A DNA stretch of 64,000 bases from an uncultured Faecalicoccus sp. (GCA_902497095.1 CABVDD010000001.1:1-64000), one strand, 5' to 3'. Shown: positions 16,673-24,823, counted from the first letter of the stretch. Made by a program: numbers and translations. The notes: generated by a model from the sequence alone, not told the origin.

Positions 16673-17197
16673 ATGAAAGTAATGATGATTTTTGATCAGA
16701 CACAAGCAGGATTAGGTGGCAAGGAAAGTCCGGATCTTCCAATGGGCGGAAAGGCAATGGCTATCGGTTCTTGTGGAATGTTTGAACGCTTTATGACACA
16801 AAACGATGGTAAAGTCATTGCCACATTATATTGTGGAGATGGAACTTTTCAAGAAGATCCAGAAAAGAATGCTAAGAAATTTGCAGCTATGGCCAAAAAA
16901 TTCAACCCAGATGTTGTTATCTGCGGACCATGCTTCAACTATCCAGGATATGGAATGATGGCAGCAAAAACAGCTCTGACAATCAATGAGCATACAGATA
17001 TTCCTGCATTTGCCATCATGTCTAAAGAATGTGAACAAGCAATTGCGGAATTCAAAGATAAAGTTACCATTTTGAAAATGCCAAAAAAGGGTGGAACAGG
17101 TCTTAATGAAGCTTTAAGCGAAATGTGTACTTTTGCTCGTATGTTGGCAAATAAAGAAGATATTGCATCCTTTATCCAAGAACACGCTTATTTATAA
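16673..17197 (+). CDS. GrdB-like protein (glycine/sarcosine/betaine reductase component B family, short form)
   Basis: A 174-residue soluble protein resembling the N-terminal half of GrdB, the substrate-specific component of glycine, sarcosine and betaine reductases. Visible similarities are the AGLGGKE start, the CGDGTF strand-turn and the NPDVVICGPCFNYPGYGMMA motif near 83-102, where GrdB has NPDxxxAGPAFxxxRYG. The selenocysteine-bearing C-terminal part of GrdB is absent and no in-frame TGA is needed. There is no grdA, grdC or trxA nearby, so glycine reductase activity is unlikely. It sits between PTS IIC and the M42 peptidases with its own TATAAT (16641-16646) and AAGGAG site but no copy of the regulon operator. 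Role unknown; low-molecular-weight amine handling is only a guess. Confidence 0.6.
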   Translation: MKVMMIFDQTQAGLGGKESPDLPMGGKAMAIGSCGMFERFMTQNDGKVIATLYCGDGTFQEDPEKNAKKFAAMAKKFNPDVVICGPCFNYPGYGMMAAKTALTINEHTDIPAFAIMSKECEQAIAEFKDKVTILKMPKKGGTGLNEALSEMCTFARMLANKEDIASFIQEHAYL

Positions 17198-17206
17198 TTT
17201 ACCTAT

Positions 17207-17247
17207 AAGAAGAGGTTACTCCACTATCCACAAACCTCTTCTTTTTA
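17207..17247 (+). terminator. Terminator after GrdB-like gene
   Basis: AAGAAGAGGTT / AACCTCTTCTT (17207-17217, 17233-17243) is followed by a T-run. It lies directly against the operator of the next operon (17250-17265). Confidence 0.82.
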
Positions 17248-17249
17248 TT

Positions 17250-17304
17250 TTCCTATTTTTAGGAAGAAAGCTTAAAAAAAGGAAGACTTTAAAACGCCTA
17301 TAAT
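17250..17304 (+). promoter_or_regulatory. Operator and promoter of the M42 peptidase operon
   Basis: A perfect palindrome TTCCTA-TTTT-TAGGAA (17250-17265), 33 intervening bases, then a consensus -10 TATAAT (17299-17304). The -35 position reads AAAAAG, so the promoter should need an activator. Confidence 0.72.
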
Positions 17305-17333
17305 AAAAGTATAGAGAAAGGATGGTTTGACAT

Positions 17334-18380
17334 ATGTTAAAACAATGGATGAAAGAACTTACACAAATCATAGGTGTATCTGGGGATGAAAAGCGAGTAT
17401 CCCGTTATTTAAGCGAACAATATAATGGATTGTGCGATACGATCGTATACGATAATTTAGGTTCTGTTTTTGCCGTAAAGAAAAGCAAAAAAGAAAATGC
17501 ACCTCGTGTGATGGTCTGTGCACATATGGATGAAGCAGGCTTAATGATCACAGAGATACAAGATAATGGTCTGTTATCTTTTATTAAGATTGGACCTATG
17601 GAAGAAAAAGCCTTATATGGTCAAAAAGTGCGCATTCAGACAAGAGAAAATGAAATAATCGGTGTTATCGTTGCGGATGAAGATACGATCAAGAATACAG
17701 ATGTCAAAGGTATGCGCATTGATATCGGGGCAACAAACAAAGACGAAGTAAAAGCACAAGGTATCATGCCTGGTGATACAGCGGTTGTAGATGGTGCATA
17801 TACTGAACTTGGTACGAAACGTATCATGGCTAAATCAGCTGATGCTCGTCAAGGATGTGCTTTAGGTCTTGCATTATTGAATGCATTAAAAGATGTAGAA
17901 TTAGATTTTGATTTATACGTGGGAGCCAGCGTCATGGAAGAAGTAGGGCAACGTGGAGGCACAACTGCTACAGGTATGATTCATCCAGATATGGGAATCG
18001 TTTTAGATGGCGGTGCTGCAGGTGACTATCAAGGAAAAGAAAATGCCGTAGGACAGCTGGGAAAAGGTGTGCTGATTCGTTATTACGATAAAGGTATGAT
18101 GCCAAATCGTGGCTTATTAGAAGAATTAGAAAAAGTATGCAAGGAAAAAGACATCGATTCTCAATATTACTATACAATGGCATTAACAGATTCTGCCTGG
18201 GTTCATAAATTGTTTAGTGGTTGTCCAACTTTGACACTTGGTGTTTGTGCTCGCAATCCTCATACATCAACAGCACAAATCGATCTTCATGATTTAGACT
18301 GTGCATCACAGGCTTTAGTTGAAATTGTTAAAGGCTTAAATCCAGAAAAGATTCAGTCCTTTAAGGAATATAATCGCTAG
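17334..18380 (+). CDS. M42 family metallopeptidase, divergent paralogue
   Basis: A 348-residue cytoplasmic aminopeptidase of the M42 family (glutamyl aminopeptidase/tetrahedral aminopeptidase type; often mis-called endoglucanase). Metal ligands and catalytic residues can be placed at His64 and Asp66 (AHMDE), Asp170 (SADARQG, where most members have DDR or DNR), Glu202/Glu203 (MEEVGQRG), Asp225 and His310 (NPHTS). The usual GGTDA motif is replaced by ALTDSAWVH, so this is a divergent subgroup and its substrate preference may differ from that of the partner at 18395. It leads a two-gene operon with the regulon operator upstream and 14 bases separating it from the next ATG. Confidence 0.87.
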   Translation: MLKQWMKELTQIIGVSGDEKRVSRYLSEQYNGLCDTIVYDNLGSVFAVKKSKKENAPRVMVCAHMDEAGLMITEIQDNGLLSFIKIGPMEEKALYGQKVRIQTRENEIIGVIVADEDTIKNTDVKGMRIDIGATNKDEVKAQGIMPGDTAVVDGAYTELGTKRIMAKSADARQGCALGLALLNALKDVELDFDLYVGASVMEEVGQRGGTTATGMIHPDMGIVLDGGAAGDYQGKENAVGQLGKGVLIRYYDKGMMPNRGLLEELEKVCKEKDIDSQYYYTMALTDSAWVHKLFSGCPTLTLGVCARNPHTSTAQIDLHDLDCASQALVEIVKGLNPEKIQSFKEYNR

Positions 18381-18394
18381 AAAGGATGTTTTCT

Positions 18395-19480
18395 ATGACA
18401 AAAGAAGCAATAGGAGATATCAATTTAGAGATGCTCAAAGAGTTCAGCGAAGCTCATGGCATCAGCGGGAATGAAAAAGAAGTCAGTCGCATCATGAAAA
18501 AATGGATGCAGCCTTATGCAGATGAAATCACTTATGATAATAACGGATCGATCATCGGGATTCAGAAAGGAACAGAAAATGTATCTTTAATGATTGCCGG
18601 TCATATGGATGAAGTTGGATTTTTGGTAAGAGAAATTGATAAAGATGGATTTATACGTCTTTTGCCGGTAGGTGGCTGGTGGGGACATGTACTGCCTAGT
18701 CAAACGCTGGTTGTTACGACAAAAGAAGGCAAACGCTATCAAGGTGTAGTTGGCTCCAGTGCGCCTCATGGTCTTCCTAAGGAAGTAAAGGAAAAAGTGA
18801 TTCATCCATTAGATCTGTTTTTAGATATGGGTGTTGAAAATGCACAGGAAATCTATGATCTGGGTATTCAGATTGGCGATATGGTTACACCAAATACACA
18901 ATTTACAGTGATGAACAATCCTAACTACTTAATGGGTAAAGCTTGGGATGATCGTCTTTGTGCAGCCATGGTTGTAGATGTAATGCGACTTTTAAGAACT
19001 CAAGAACATGCTTGTACATTGTATGGCGTTGGTACGGTACAAGAAGAAGTAGGTTTACGTGGTGCCAGAACGGCAAGCGATATGCTTCATCCCGATGTAG
19101 CCATTGCCCTGGATGTGACAACAAGCATGGATACTCCGATGGATAAAGGAGTCAATGGTTTAGGTAAAGGTGTAATTTTAAGCGTGATGGATGCCGGTAT
19201 CATCGGAAACAAAAACTTCTTATATGAAATGGAAACCATCTGTAAAGATTTAGATCTGGATATTAACTATGATATGATGACTGTAGGTGGTACAGATGCC
19301 GATAATATTCATAAAGCTCATGATGGGGTTGTCACAATGACGCTCTCGATTCCAACGCGTTATATGCATTCACATCGTTTGATCATTCATAGAAAAGATT
19401 ATTGGCAAACAGTTTTATTGATGGCTGAATTTGCCCGACGTTTAGATGTGAATTTATTAAAGAAATTAAAAGAATTCTAG
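18395..19480 (+). CDS. M42 family metallopeptidase (aminopeptidase)
   Basis: A 361-residue M42 aminopeptidase with canonical motifs: GHMDEVGF near 72-79 (first His ligand and catalytic Asp), KAWDDRLC, QEEVGLRGA with the catalytic and ligand Glu, ALDVT, GGTDADNIH, and TRYMHS with the last His. These enzymes form tetrahedral dodecamers in the cytoplasm and trim short peptides from the N-terminus, often at acidic or neutral residues. AAAGGA (18381-18386) supports ATG 18395 over an in-frame ATG nine bases upstream. It is the second gene of the operator-controlled M42 operon and ends at a hairpin terminator. Confidence 0.9.
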   Translation: MTKEAIGDINLEMLKEFSEAHGISGNEKEVSRIMKKWMQPYADEITYDNNGSIIGIQKGTENVSLMIAGHMDEVGFLVREIDKDGFIRLLPVGGWWGHVLPSQTLVVTTKEGKRYQGVVGSSAPHGLPKEVKEKVIHPLDLFLDMGVENAQEIYDLGIQIGDMVTPNTQFTVMNNPNYLMGKAWDDRLCAAMVVDVMRLLRTQEHACTLYGVGTVQEEVGLRGARTASDMLHPDVAIALDVTTSMDTPMDKGVNGLGKGVILSVMDAGIIGNKNFLYEMETICKDLDLDINYDMMTVGGTDADNIHKAHDGVVTMTLSIPTRYMHSHRLIIHRKDYWQTVLLMAEFARRLDVNLLKKLKEF

Positions 19481-19508
19481 GCGAGATGAAAAAATCTCGT
19501 CTTTTTTT
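19481..19508 (+). terminator. Terminator of the M42 operon
   Basis: GCGAGAT / ATCTCGT (19481-19487, 19494-19500) with a six-base loop and seven T residues. Confidence 0.8.
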
Positions 19509-19517
19509 AAATAAGAG

Positions 19518-19548
19518 TTGACCTTTCACCAGGTGTAAGGTGTTTTAT
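19518..19548 (+). promoter_or_regulatory. MerR-type promoter/operator of the membrane MerR gene
   Basis: TTGACC (19518-19523) and TTTTAT (19543-19548) are separated by 19 bases, the over-long spacer typical of MerR-controlled promoters. The spacer region holds a near-perfect inverted repeat, ACCTTTCACC and GGTGTAAGGT around one central base (19521-19541). The gene just downstream encodes a MerR protein, so autoregulation is likely. Confidence 0.7.
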
Positions 19549-19566
19549 GATGGTGAGGTGATCAAT

Positions 19567-20661
19567 ATGAAGATTAAAAAAGCGGCGGAAATATGCCATA
19601 TGAGTCCACGCAATATTCGTTTTTATGAAGAGATAGGTTTGATTAAACCAACAAGGGTAGAGAATGGATATCGGGATTATGATACAGAAGATATAGAACG
19701 ACTTCAACAAATTCGAGTATTACGTAATCTGGGCATTGGAATTGAATCCATTAAAGCATATTTTAAAAAAGAAAAAACTTTTGAGCAAATCATTCAGGAG
19801 CGTAAGAAGGAACTGGATCTGCAAAGAAAGGATATGGACGCTCTATATCGGTTATGTGAACAATTGGAACATCAAGATCTTCCTTTGAGCAGTAGTGTGA
19901 CTCATATTATTGAAAATACTTTACAAGAAAAAAAGAATAAGCAGACACCACCGGTATATGGGAAGTTGTTATCATCCAATGTGAAAAATCGATTAAGTCG
20001 AAAAGCTTTATTGTTGAATATGTTAGCTAGTTTTGTGTTGTTTATGATATTGGGATATTTATTCTTTGGAAATCTATTAAATACCTTATTTAGTTACCGG
20101 GATACATTACATCAATCTATGATCAATTTGTTGATCTTTATTATCGTGATTGCTATTTCTTGTATTGTTTCTGTTTACTCGTGTAAGACTACCTATTTTG
20201 AACTTCGTGAAGATGGTATCTATTATATGGATAAACAATCGCCTTGTTCTTCCTGGAATGTATTTAAGCATATTTTGAAAAATGATTATTTATCCTGCAT
20301 GGAGTTTGTATCATTTGATGATTTGGCTGCGGTCAAAGTCGATGCACAGACTCAAGGAATGATCACTGGTGGAAATCATTTGATTTCGTTTTTCATCATT
20401 CTTTTTACTAAAGATGAAAGAGCAATTCGTTTGGATTCTAACCTCTTTTTTGGAGAAGATCATTTTATGTTAGTATTCCGTGTTCTGCATGATAAAGCAC
20501 CTAAATGGATCGATCCGAAGCATTTAGATCGAATTTTAGAACTGCCTCATGAAAAAGCTTATAAGATTTTAGATGATTTTTATTGGGAACAGCGTCCATG
20601 GCATAAAACACCAATGTATCAAAAATGGAAAACAAAACAGAGTAAAGGAAGAGAAAAATGA
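19567..20661 (+). CDS. MerR family regulator fused to a membrane domain
   Basis: The 364-residue product starts with a MerR winged-HTH (about 1-70: AAEICHMSPRNIRFYEEIGLI) and a dimerisation helix to about 105. Two transmembrane segments follow (about 147-171 and 185-205). The C-terminal half (about 206-364) is soluble, begins with a TYFELREDGIYY strand pair, and has no ligand-binding motif I recognise. A DNA-binding MerR domain tethered to the membrane is unusual; it could sense a membrane or envelope signal directly. AGGTG before ATG 19567 fits, and the promoter carries a MerR-style operator. It overlaps the next gene by ATGA. Confidence 0.82.
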   Translation: MKIKKAAEICHMSPRNIRFYEEIGLIKPTRVENGYRDYDTEDIERLQQIRVLRNLGIGIESIKAYFKKEKTFEQIIQERKKELDLQRKDMDALYRLCEQLEHQDLPLSSSVTHIIENTLQEKKNKQTPPVYGKLLSSNVKNRLSRKALLLNMLASFVLFMILGYLFFGNLLNTLFSYRDTLHQSMINLLIFIIVIAISCIVSVYSCKTTYFELREDGIYYMDKQSPCSSWNVFKHILKNDYLSCMEFVSFDDLAAVKVDAQTQGMITGGNHLISFFIILFTKDERAIRLDSNLFFGEDHFMLVFRVLHDKAPKWIDPKHLDRILELPHEKAYKILDDFYWEQRPWHKTPMYQKWKTKQSKGREK

Positions 20662-21149
20662 GTTTAAAAGAAATTTCAAAACACTATATTATAGTGGCAT
20701 CAGTTTATACGGGCACCCATCCAAAAACACCTTTTGAGATGGTGTATCGAGTTTATCCTGCCTATATTCAAATTGAATATGGTGTGAATGACTTTTTACT
20801 AAAGTATAAACAAGAACGATATTCTTTTCGGTATGAGGATATAGAATTATTAGAATTATCGGTTTGTGGACGAAGAGCTACTTTGCGTCAAACATATGTA
20901 TTGACGTTACATATGAAAGTAAAAGAATGGGATTTAGAAATAGAAACCTATGATTTTGATGATACGATAATATTTTGCCAAAGAGTATCAAAAGAAGTAT
21001 TTACGGATCGTCTTGATTTAATTTCCTTGTATCAAAGACTCAAACAAAATCCGAAAATGCTTTATCAGTATTTGGACAAGTACAATGACGATATCTTTAG
21101 AGATCGTCCACAGGATAAAAAAAGAATAGATTTTATACGGAAACAATGA
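20658..21149 (+). CDS. Uncharacterised protein coupled to the membrane MerR regulator
   Basis: A 163-residue soluble protein of no family I recognise. It has no signal peptide or transmembrane segment. The composition is rich in Tyr, Asp and Arg. Alternating beta-like stretches (VYRVYPAYIQIEY, TYVLTLHMKVKEWDLEIETY) look PH-like or similar to the C-terminal half of the upstream MerR protein, but this is only suggestive. Its ATG overlaps the MerR stop codon, so the two are co-translated and probably work together, perhaps as sensor and partner. A hairpin terminator follows at 21179. Confidence 0.6.
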   Translation: MSLKEISKHYIIVASVYTGTHPKTPFEMVYRVYPAYIQIEYGVNDFLLKYKQERYSFRYEDIELLELSVCGRRATLRQTYVLTLHMKVKEWDLEIETYDFDDTIIFCQRVSKEVFTDRLDLISLYQRLKQNPKMLYQYLDKYNDDIFRDRPQDKKRIDFIRKQ

Positions 21150-21178
21150 ATTAACTATTTTTTATCAAGTGTATATAT

Positions 21179-21209
21179 AACTCTGTGAAAGAAAAATCAC
21201 AGAGTTTTT
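21179..21209 (+). terminator. Terminator of the membrane MerR operon
   Basis: A ten-base perfect stem AACTCTGTGA / TCACAGAGTT (21179-21188, 21197-21206), with an eight-base loop and a short T-tail. Confidence 0.78.
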
Positions 21210-21301
21210 CAAAAGTTCGTACATAAAAGTGTGATCTAATGAAAGATTGTGTATAATAATCGAAAAATTAAAACAATATTATTTTGTAGAATCCTCTGAT
21301 T

Positions 21302-21912
21302 TTTCGGGCGGTCAAAGAGATACAAAAATATTTGATTGATCATTATCGTCAAGATTTTTCTAAGCAGATACAGACAACTATTATCCCGTGGCTAAATATG
21401 GTATGGCAATCGATACCCATGCAGCTAGCCAAAGAAAATAAGAAGTTTTTTTATGGCCAGATCAAACAGGGAGCTAGAGCTAAAGACTTTGAACTTGCCA
21501 TTCAATGACGTTTGCATTGTGTTTTAAAACCATTTCTTCCTCTTATTTCTTATTGTGATTTTTTTGCATTTAAGATCTATTTACATGATATCGGTTTGTT
21601 AGCGGCTATGAGCAATTTGTTTTGCAGCAGCTAGTGGCACAAAATGTTTCACGACTATATTATTACTTCACGCCAAATTCACGGATAAAAATTGATTTTT
21701 TGATGCAGATAGAAGATCATCTCATACCATTGGAAGTGAAAGCAGAGGAAAATTTAAGAGCGAAAAGATTATCTATATTTTATCAAAAGTATTCTTGTCC
21801 AATATGCGTTCGTACTTCTATGTCAGATTATCGCAAGCAGGACTGGATATTGAATATTCCTCTTTATGAGATTTCTTTGTTTAAGGATCTTGAAAAAGAA
21901 ACATTTAGTTAA
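21302..21912 (+). pseudogene. DUF4143-type AAA ATPase gene, decayed remnant
   Basis: Reading from 21302 the frame gives peptides typical of the middle of ATPases with a DUF4143 C-terminal domain (QTTIIPWLNMVWQSIPMQLAK, GQIKQGARAKDFELAIQ). It then meets TGA at 21506-21508. The same frame resumes with SYCDFFAFKIYLHDIGLLAAMSNL, and another frame supplies the C-terminal part (LQQLVAQN to PLEVKAEENL to MSDYRKQDWILNIPLYEI). The N-terminal Walker-motif ATPase domain is missing altogether, and about 25 residues between the two frames are deleted. The gene therefore carries stop, frameshift and truncation and cannot be functional. These ATPases are common, frequently lost accessory genes. Confidence 0.75.
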
Positions 21913-21942
21913 AAAGAAGGCGGTGAGAAAATTTCTCACCGC
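21911..21942 (-). terminator. Terminator of the pepF-M19 operon
   Basis: An eleven-base stem GCGGTGAGAAA / TTTCTCACCGC (21920-21930, 21932-21942) with a T-rich run on the reverse strand (21911-21918). The stop codon of the M19 gene is inside the stem. Confidence 0.8.
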
Positions 21943-22844
21943 AAATACTTTTGCATAAAGTCATATGCATTTTTATAACAGATTTTTTCAATTTCTTCTG
22001 AAGTAAAAGAATGATGTTTTAATGCATCGGCAATATTTTGAATTTGTGTGATATCTTTCATGCCAATGACATTACTGTCTTCCATGCCTTCAATATAATC
22101 CATAAAATCAAATCCTAAAGCCATATGATCAATGCCTATTTTATCTTTAAGATAGATCAGTACTTGTATAAAGTCTTCCAGTGTGGCATTATCTTCTTTC
22201 TTTTTGACAAACCAGCGAACCGGAATAGCACCGACTAAGCCATTTTTATTTTGAATGACTTGAAGTTGCGGATCACTTAAGTTTCGATAATGATTGTAGA
22301 GCGCTTTGACATTGCTGTGGGAAGCGATAATGGGCTTTGTGCTCTCTTTGGCAATATCGTAAAAGTTCCATTCGCAACAATGACTGGTATCTACGGCTAT
22401 GCCTGCCTGGTTCATGGCGCGAATGACACGTTTTCCTAAATCAGTTAAAGGTTTATTGCCCTTTTTTGCACCACAGGCTAATGCGTTTTCATCATTCCAA
22501 CAAAGAGAGGCCATACGCACATGATGCGCATACAACCATTCTATTTTTTCTTCAGGATCTTCTGTGATTCCACATAATCCTTCTACAGCGATAAAGACTT
22601 GAATTTCTTTATCTGGATCAAAGGAAAAGTAGCGGCTATTGAATATACATGTTTCTGTATAGCTGACTGTCTCTTGCATGGTTTTCCAATCTTGGTTTCC
22701 ATCAAAACAACATACAATGGCAGAAAATTTCATATTTCCTTGACGAAAACGAGGATAATGAAAGTAATCTAAACGATCAGGGTCACTGTCTTTATGATCG
22801 AAAAGATCATTACCTATATCGTCGTGAAGATTTGCGAATATCAT
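21936..22844 (-). CDS. M19 family dipeptidase (renal dipeptidase type)
   Basis: A 302-residue zinc dipeptidase of the M19 amidohydrolase family, which hydrolyses dipeptides, including those with D-residues at the C-terminal side. The N-terminal metal motif is NLHDDIGNDL (His7, Asp9). The bridging Glu is in VEGLCG near residue 89. Further conserved pieces are SHCCEWNFYDIA, SHSNVKALY, where a metal-binding His lies, and the ALGFDFMD loop. No signal peptide is present, so it acts in the cytoplasm. It overlaps pepF by 4 bases and shares its operator-controlled promoter, linking it to the peptide branch of the PTS regulon. Confidence 0.87.
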   Translation of the reverse strand: MIFANLHDDIGNDLFDHKDSDPDRLDYFHYPRFRQGNMKFSAIVCCFDGNQDWKTMQETVSYTETCIFNSRYFSFDPDKEIQVFIAVEGLCGITEDPEEKIEWLYAHHVRMASLCWNDENALACGAKKGNKPLTDLGKRVIRAMNQAGIAVDTSHCCEWNFYDIAKESTKPIIASHSNVKALYNHYRNLSDPQLQVIQNKNGLVGAIPVRWFVKKKEDNATLEDFIQVLIYLKDKIGIDHMALGFDFMDYIEGMEDSNVIGMKDITQIQNIADALKHHSFTSEEIEKICYKNAYDFMQKYLR

Positions 22845-24613
22845 GCCTTTTCTCCCTGAGATAGTTCTAAAAATTCGTGCATTTGATCTACGATGGATTG
22901 TAAACTTTGTTTCCAGAAATCTGGTTTACTTAAATCAATATCGGCAATGGCTGCAACATCTTCTACGGTATTTGTTGTCGTAGCTTTTAAAAGCGCTTCG
23001 TACTTTGGAATGAAGGCTTGTCCTTCCTTTTGGTATTTGGCATATAAACCTCTGGAGAATAAGGCACCAAATGTATAAGGGAAGTTGTAATAAGCGATAT
23101 CTGGAATATAGTAATGTACTTTAGTGATCCAACGATAAGTATGGATCCAATTTGGATCTAGTCCATCTCCAAAAGATTTCAAAAGTGCCTGTTTCATCAA
23201 ATCACATAATTGTTCTGCATTTAAGAAACCATGTTGTACATGTTCAAACACTGATTTTTCAAACTGGAATCGAGCATAAATATCTAATATATTTTGACAT
23301 AGCGCAGACAATTGCGAATCAATGACCAACAAACGATTTTTTTCATCCATATCTTTAGCTAAAGCATTATAGATCAGATTTTCATTAAAGGTACTTGCGG
23401 TTTCGGCTAAAGGCATACAATAATCACGATTAAGAATTGGCTGATCTTCTATCATCATGCCATGGAATGCATGTCCTAATTCATGAGCTACTGTTACGAT
23501 ATCACTTAATGTATTGTTATAGTTTGTGATAATACGACTTTGACGGATCCATCCTAAATTCTCACAGAAAGCACCAGGTTGTTTACCAGGACGTGTTGGA
23601 TAATCGATCCAATGTTCATCAATGGCTTGTTTAGTCATTCGATATAAGTTTTCGCTGACATTTTTAAAGTGTTTAAGAAGATAATTTTCACAATCATCGA
23701 TGGAGAAGTTGAAATCACAATCTCCTAATGTAGCATATATCTCATACCATGGAAGTCCATTTTCATATCCTAAAAGTTTAGCTTTGGTTTTTAAATAATC
23801 TCTAAAAAGCGGTAAGTATTCTTCGATACTTTCTGTCATTGCCTGTAACGTTTTTTCAGACATACGAGAATCGATCAGCATCTTTTCTAAAGGATCTTTA
23901 TAACCGCGAAGTTTTGCTTCTTTATATTGTTGTTGTTTGATACTGCTGATGGCAAAAGATAAAGGTTGTGCAATTGTTTTATATGCTTCTTGTTCTGCCT
24001 GATAGGCTTCTTTACGAACTTGTGAAGATGTATCATGGCACATGTTTTTTACCTGTGTTAAAGGAAGCCATTGTCCTTTATAGAAAGCTTTAGCATTTCC
24101 AGTCAATGAATAGTACATATCAGAAAAAGCTTTTAAACTTGTTGGATATACCATAGATAAAATTTGTTCTTGTTCATCGCTTAAGGCATGCGATTGTTTA
24201 GAAAGTTTTTCATGAAGAATAAAAGAATAAGAACGTGCTAAATCATCGTCTTTGATTTTCTCTTCTAAATCTTTAATGTGTAAGATCATGGACCAAAGTT
24301 TAGATTGGTACAGATTCAAAGAAGAACATAAAGATAAAATGTTGTTTGACCAGGCAATGTTGTCTGTGTTGTTTGCATCAACACTTAACATCAGTTGTGT
24401 ATACATTTTTAAGCGATAACATAAATCTTGAATTTCTTCGAGCTTTTTAAGCCCTTCATGTAAAATGCAAGCATCTTGTTCTTTTTGTAAGTCTTCACAA
24501 AATACAGGCAAACTACTAGATAAATCTTTTAAAGCTTGTACATCGTTTAAAAATTTAGGATCCTGATATCCGGTATATAAGGCATCCAGGCTCCAATAAG
24601 TTGTTTTAGACAT
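22841..24613 (-). CDS. pepF: Oligoendopeptidase F (M3B)
   Basis: A 590-residue cytoplasmic zinc metallopeptidase of the M3B family that cuts oligopeptides of roughly 7-17 residues internally. The zinc motif is VAHELGHAFHG with the third ligand in the downstream ETASTFNE motif. The N-terminal helical oligopeptidase domain precedes it. Translation could start at 24649, but a reverse-strand -10 TATAAT lies at 24639-24644. The transcript thus begins after that codon, and ATG 24613 with an AAAGGAG site is the real start. The TTCCTA-N4-TAGGAA operator stands 33 bases before the -10. It is co-transcribed with the M19 dipeptidase and faces away from PTS IIA. Confidence 0.92.
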   Translation of the reverse strand: MSKTTYWSLDALYTGYQDPKFLNDVQALKDLSSSLPVFCEDLQKEQDACILHEGLKKLEEIQDLCYRLKMYTQLMLSVDANNTDNIAWSNNILSLCSSLNLYQSKLWSMILHIKDLEEKIKDDDLARSYSFILHEKLSKQSHALSDEQEQILSMVYPTSLKAFSDMYYSLTGNAKAFYKGQWLPLTQVKNMCHDTSSQVRKEAYQAEQEAYKTIAQPLSFAISSIKQQQYKEAKLRGYKDPLEKMLIDSRMSEKTLQAMTESIEEYLPLFRDYLKTKAKLLGYENGLPWYEIYATLGDCDFNFSIDDCENYLLKHFKNVSENLYRMTKQAIDEHWIDYPTRPGKQPGAFCENLGWIRQSRIITNYNNTLSDIVTVAHELGHAFHGMMIEDQPILNRDYCMPLAETASTFNENLIYNALAKDMDEKNRLLVIDSQLSALCQNILDIYARFQFEKSVFEHVQHGFLNAEQLCDLMKQALLKSFGDGLDPNWIHTYRWITKVHYYIPDIAYYNFPYTFGALFSRGLYAKYQKEGQAFIPKYEALLKATTTNTVEDVAAIADIDLSKPDFWKQSLQSIVDQMHEFLELSQGEKA

Positions 24614-24638
24614 AGAGAATCTCCTTTTCTTTGATTTC

Positions 24639-24693
24639 ATTATAGGCATCTTTTAATCAAAGAAGACAGGAATCCATTTCCTATCATTAGGAA
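24639..24693 (-). promoter_or_regulatory. Operator and promoter of pepF-M19
   Basis: On the reverse strand a consensus -10 TATAAT (24639-24644) is preceded, after exactly 33 bases, by the perfect palindrome TTCCTA-TCAT-TAGGAA (24678-24693). The -35 position reads GTCTTC, so activation is expected. Confidence 0.72.
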
Positions 24694-24767
24694 GTTAAGC
24701 AGGTTGCTTAATTTAGAGGATTGGAATTTACTTAAAGTGTTCGAACGAATAAATACTATCTCTATAT

Positions 24768-24823
24768 TTCCTAGGTGCTAGGAAAAAGGGTTGGTAGAAA
24801 TGACAAAATAGTTATTGTAAAAT
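24768..24823 (+). promoter_or_regulatory. Operator and promoter of the PTS IIA-IIB-glycosylasparaginase operon
   Basis: TTCCTA-GGTGC-TAGGAA (24768-24784, a 5-base spacer) is followed after 33 bases by TAAAAT (24818-24823) as the -10. No good -35 is present. It stands back to back with the pepF operator 74 bases away. Confidence 0.68.
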
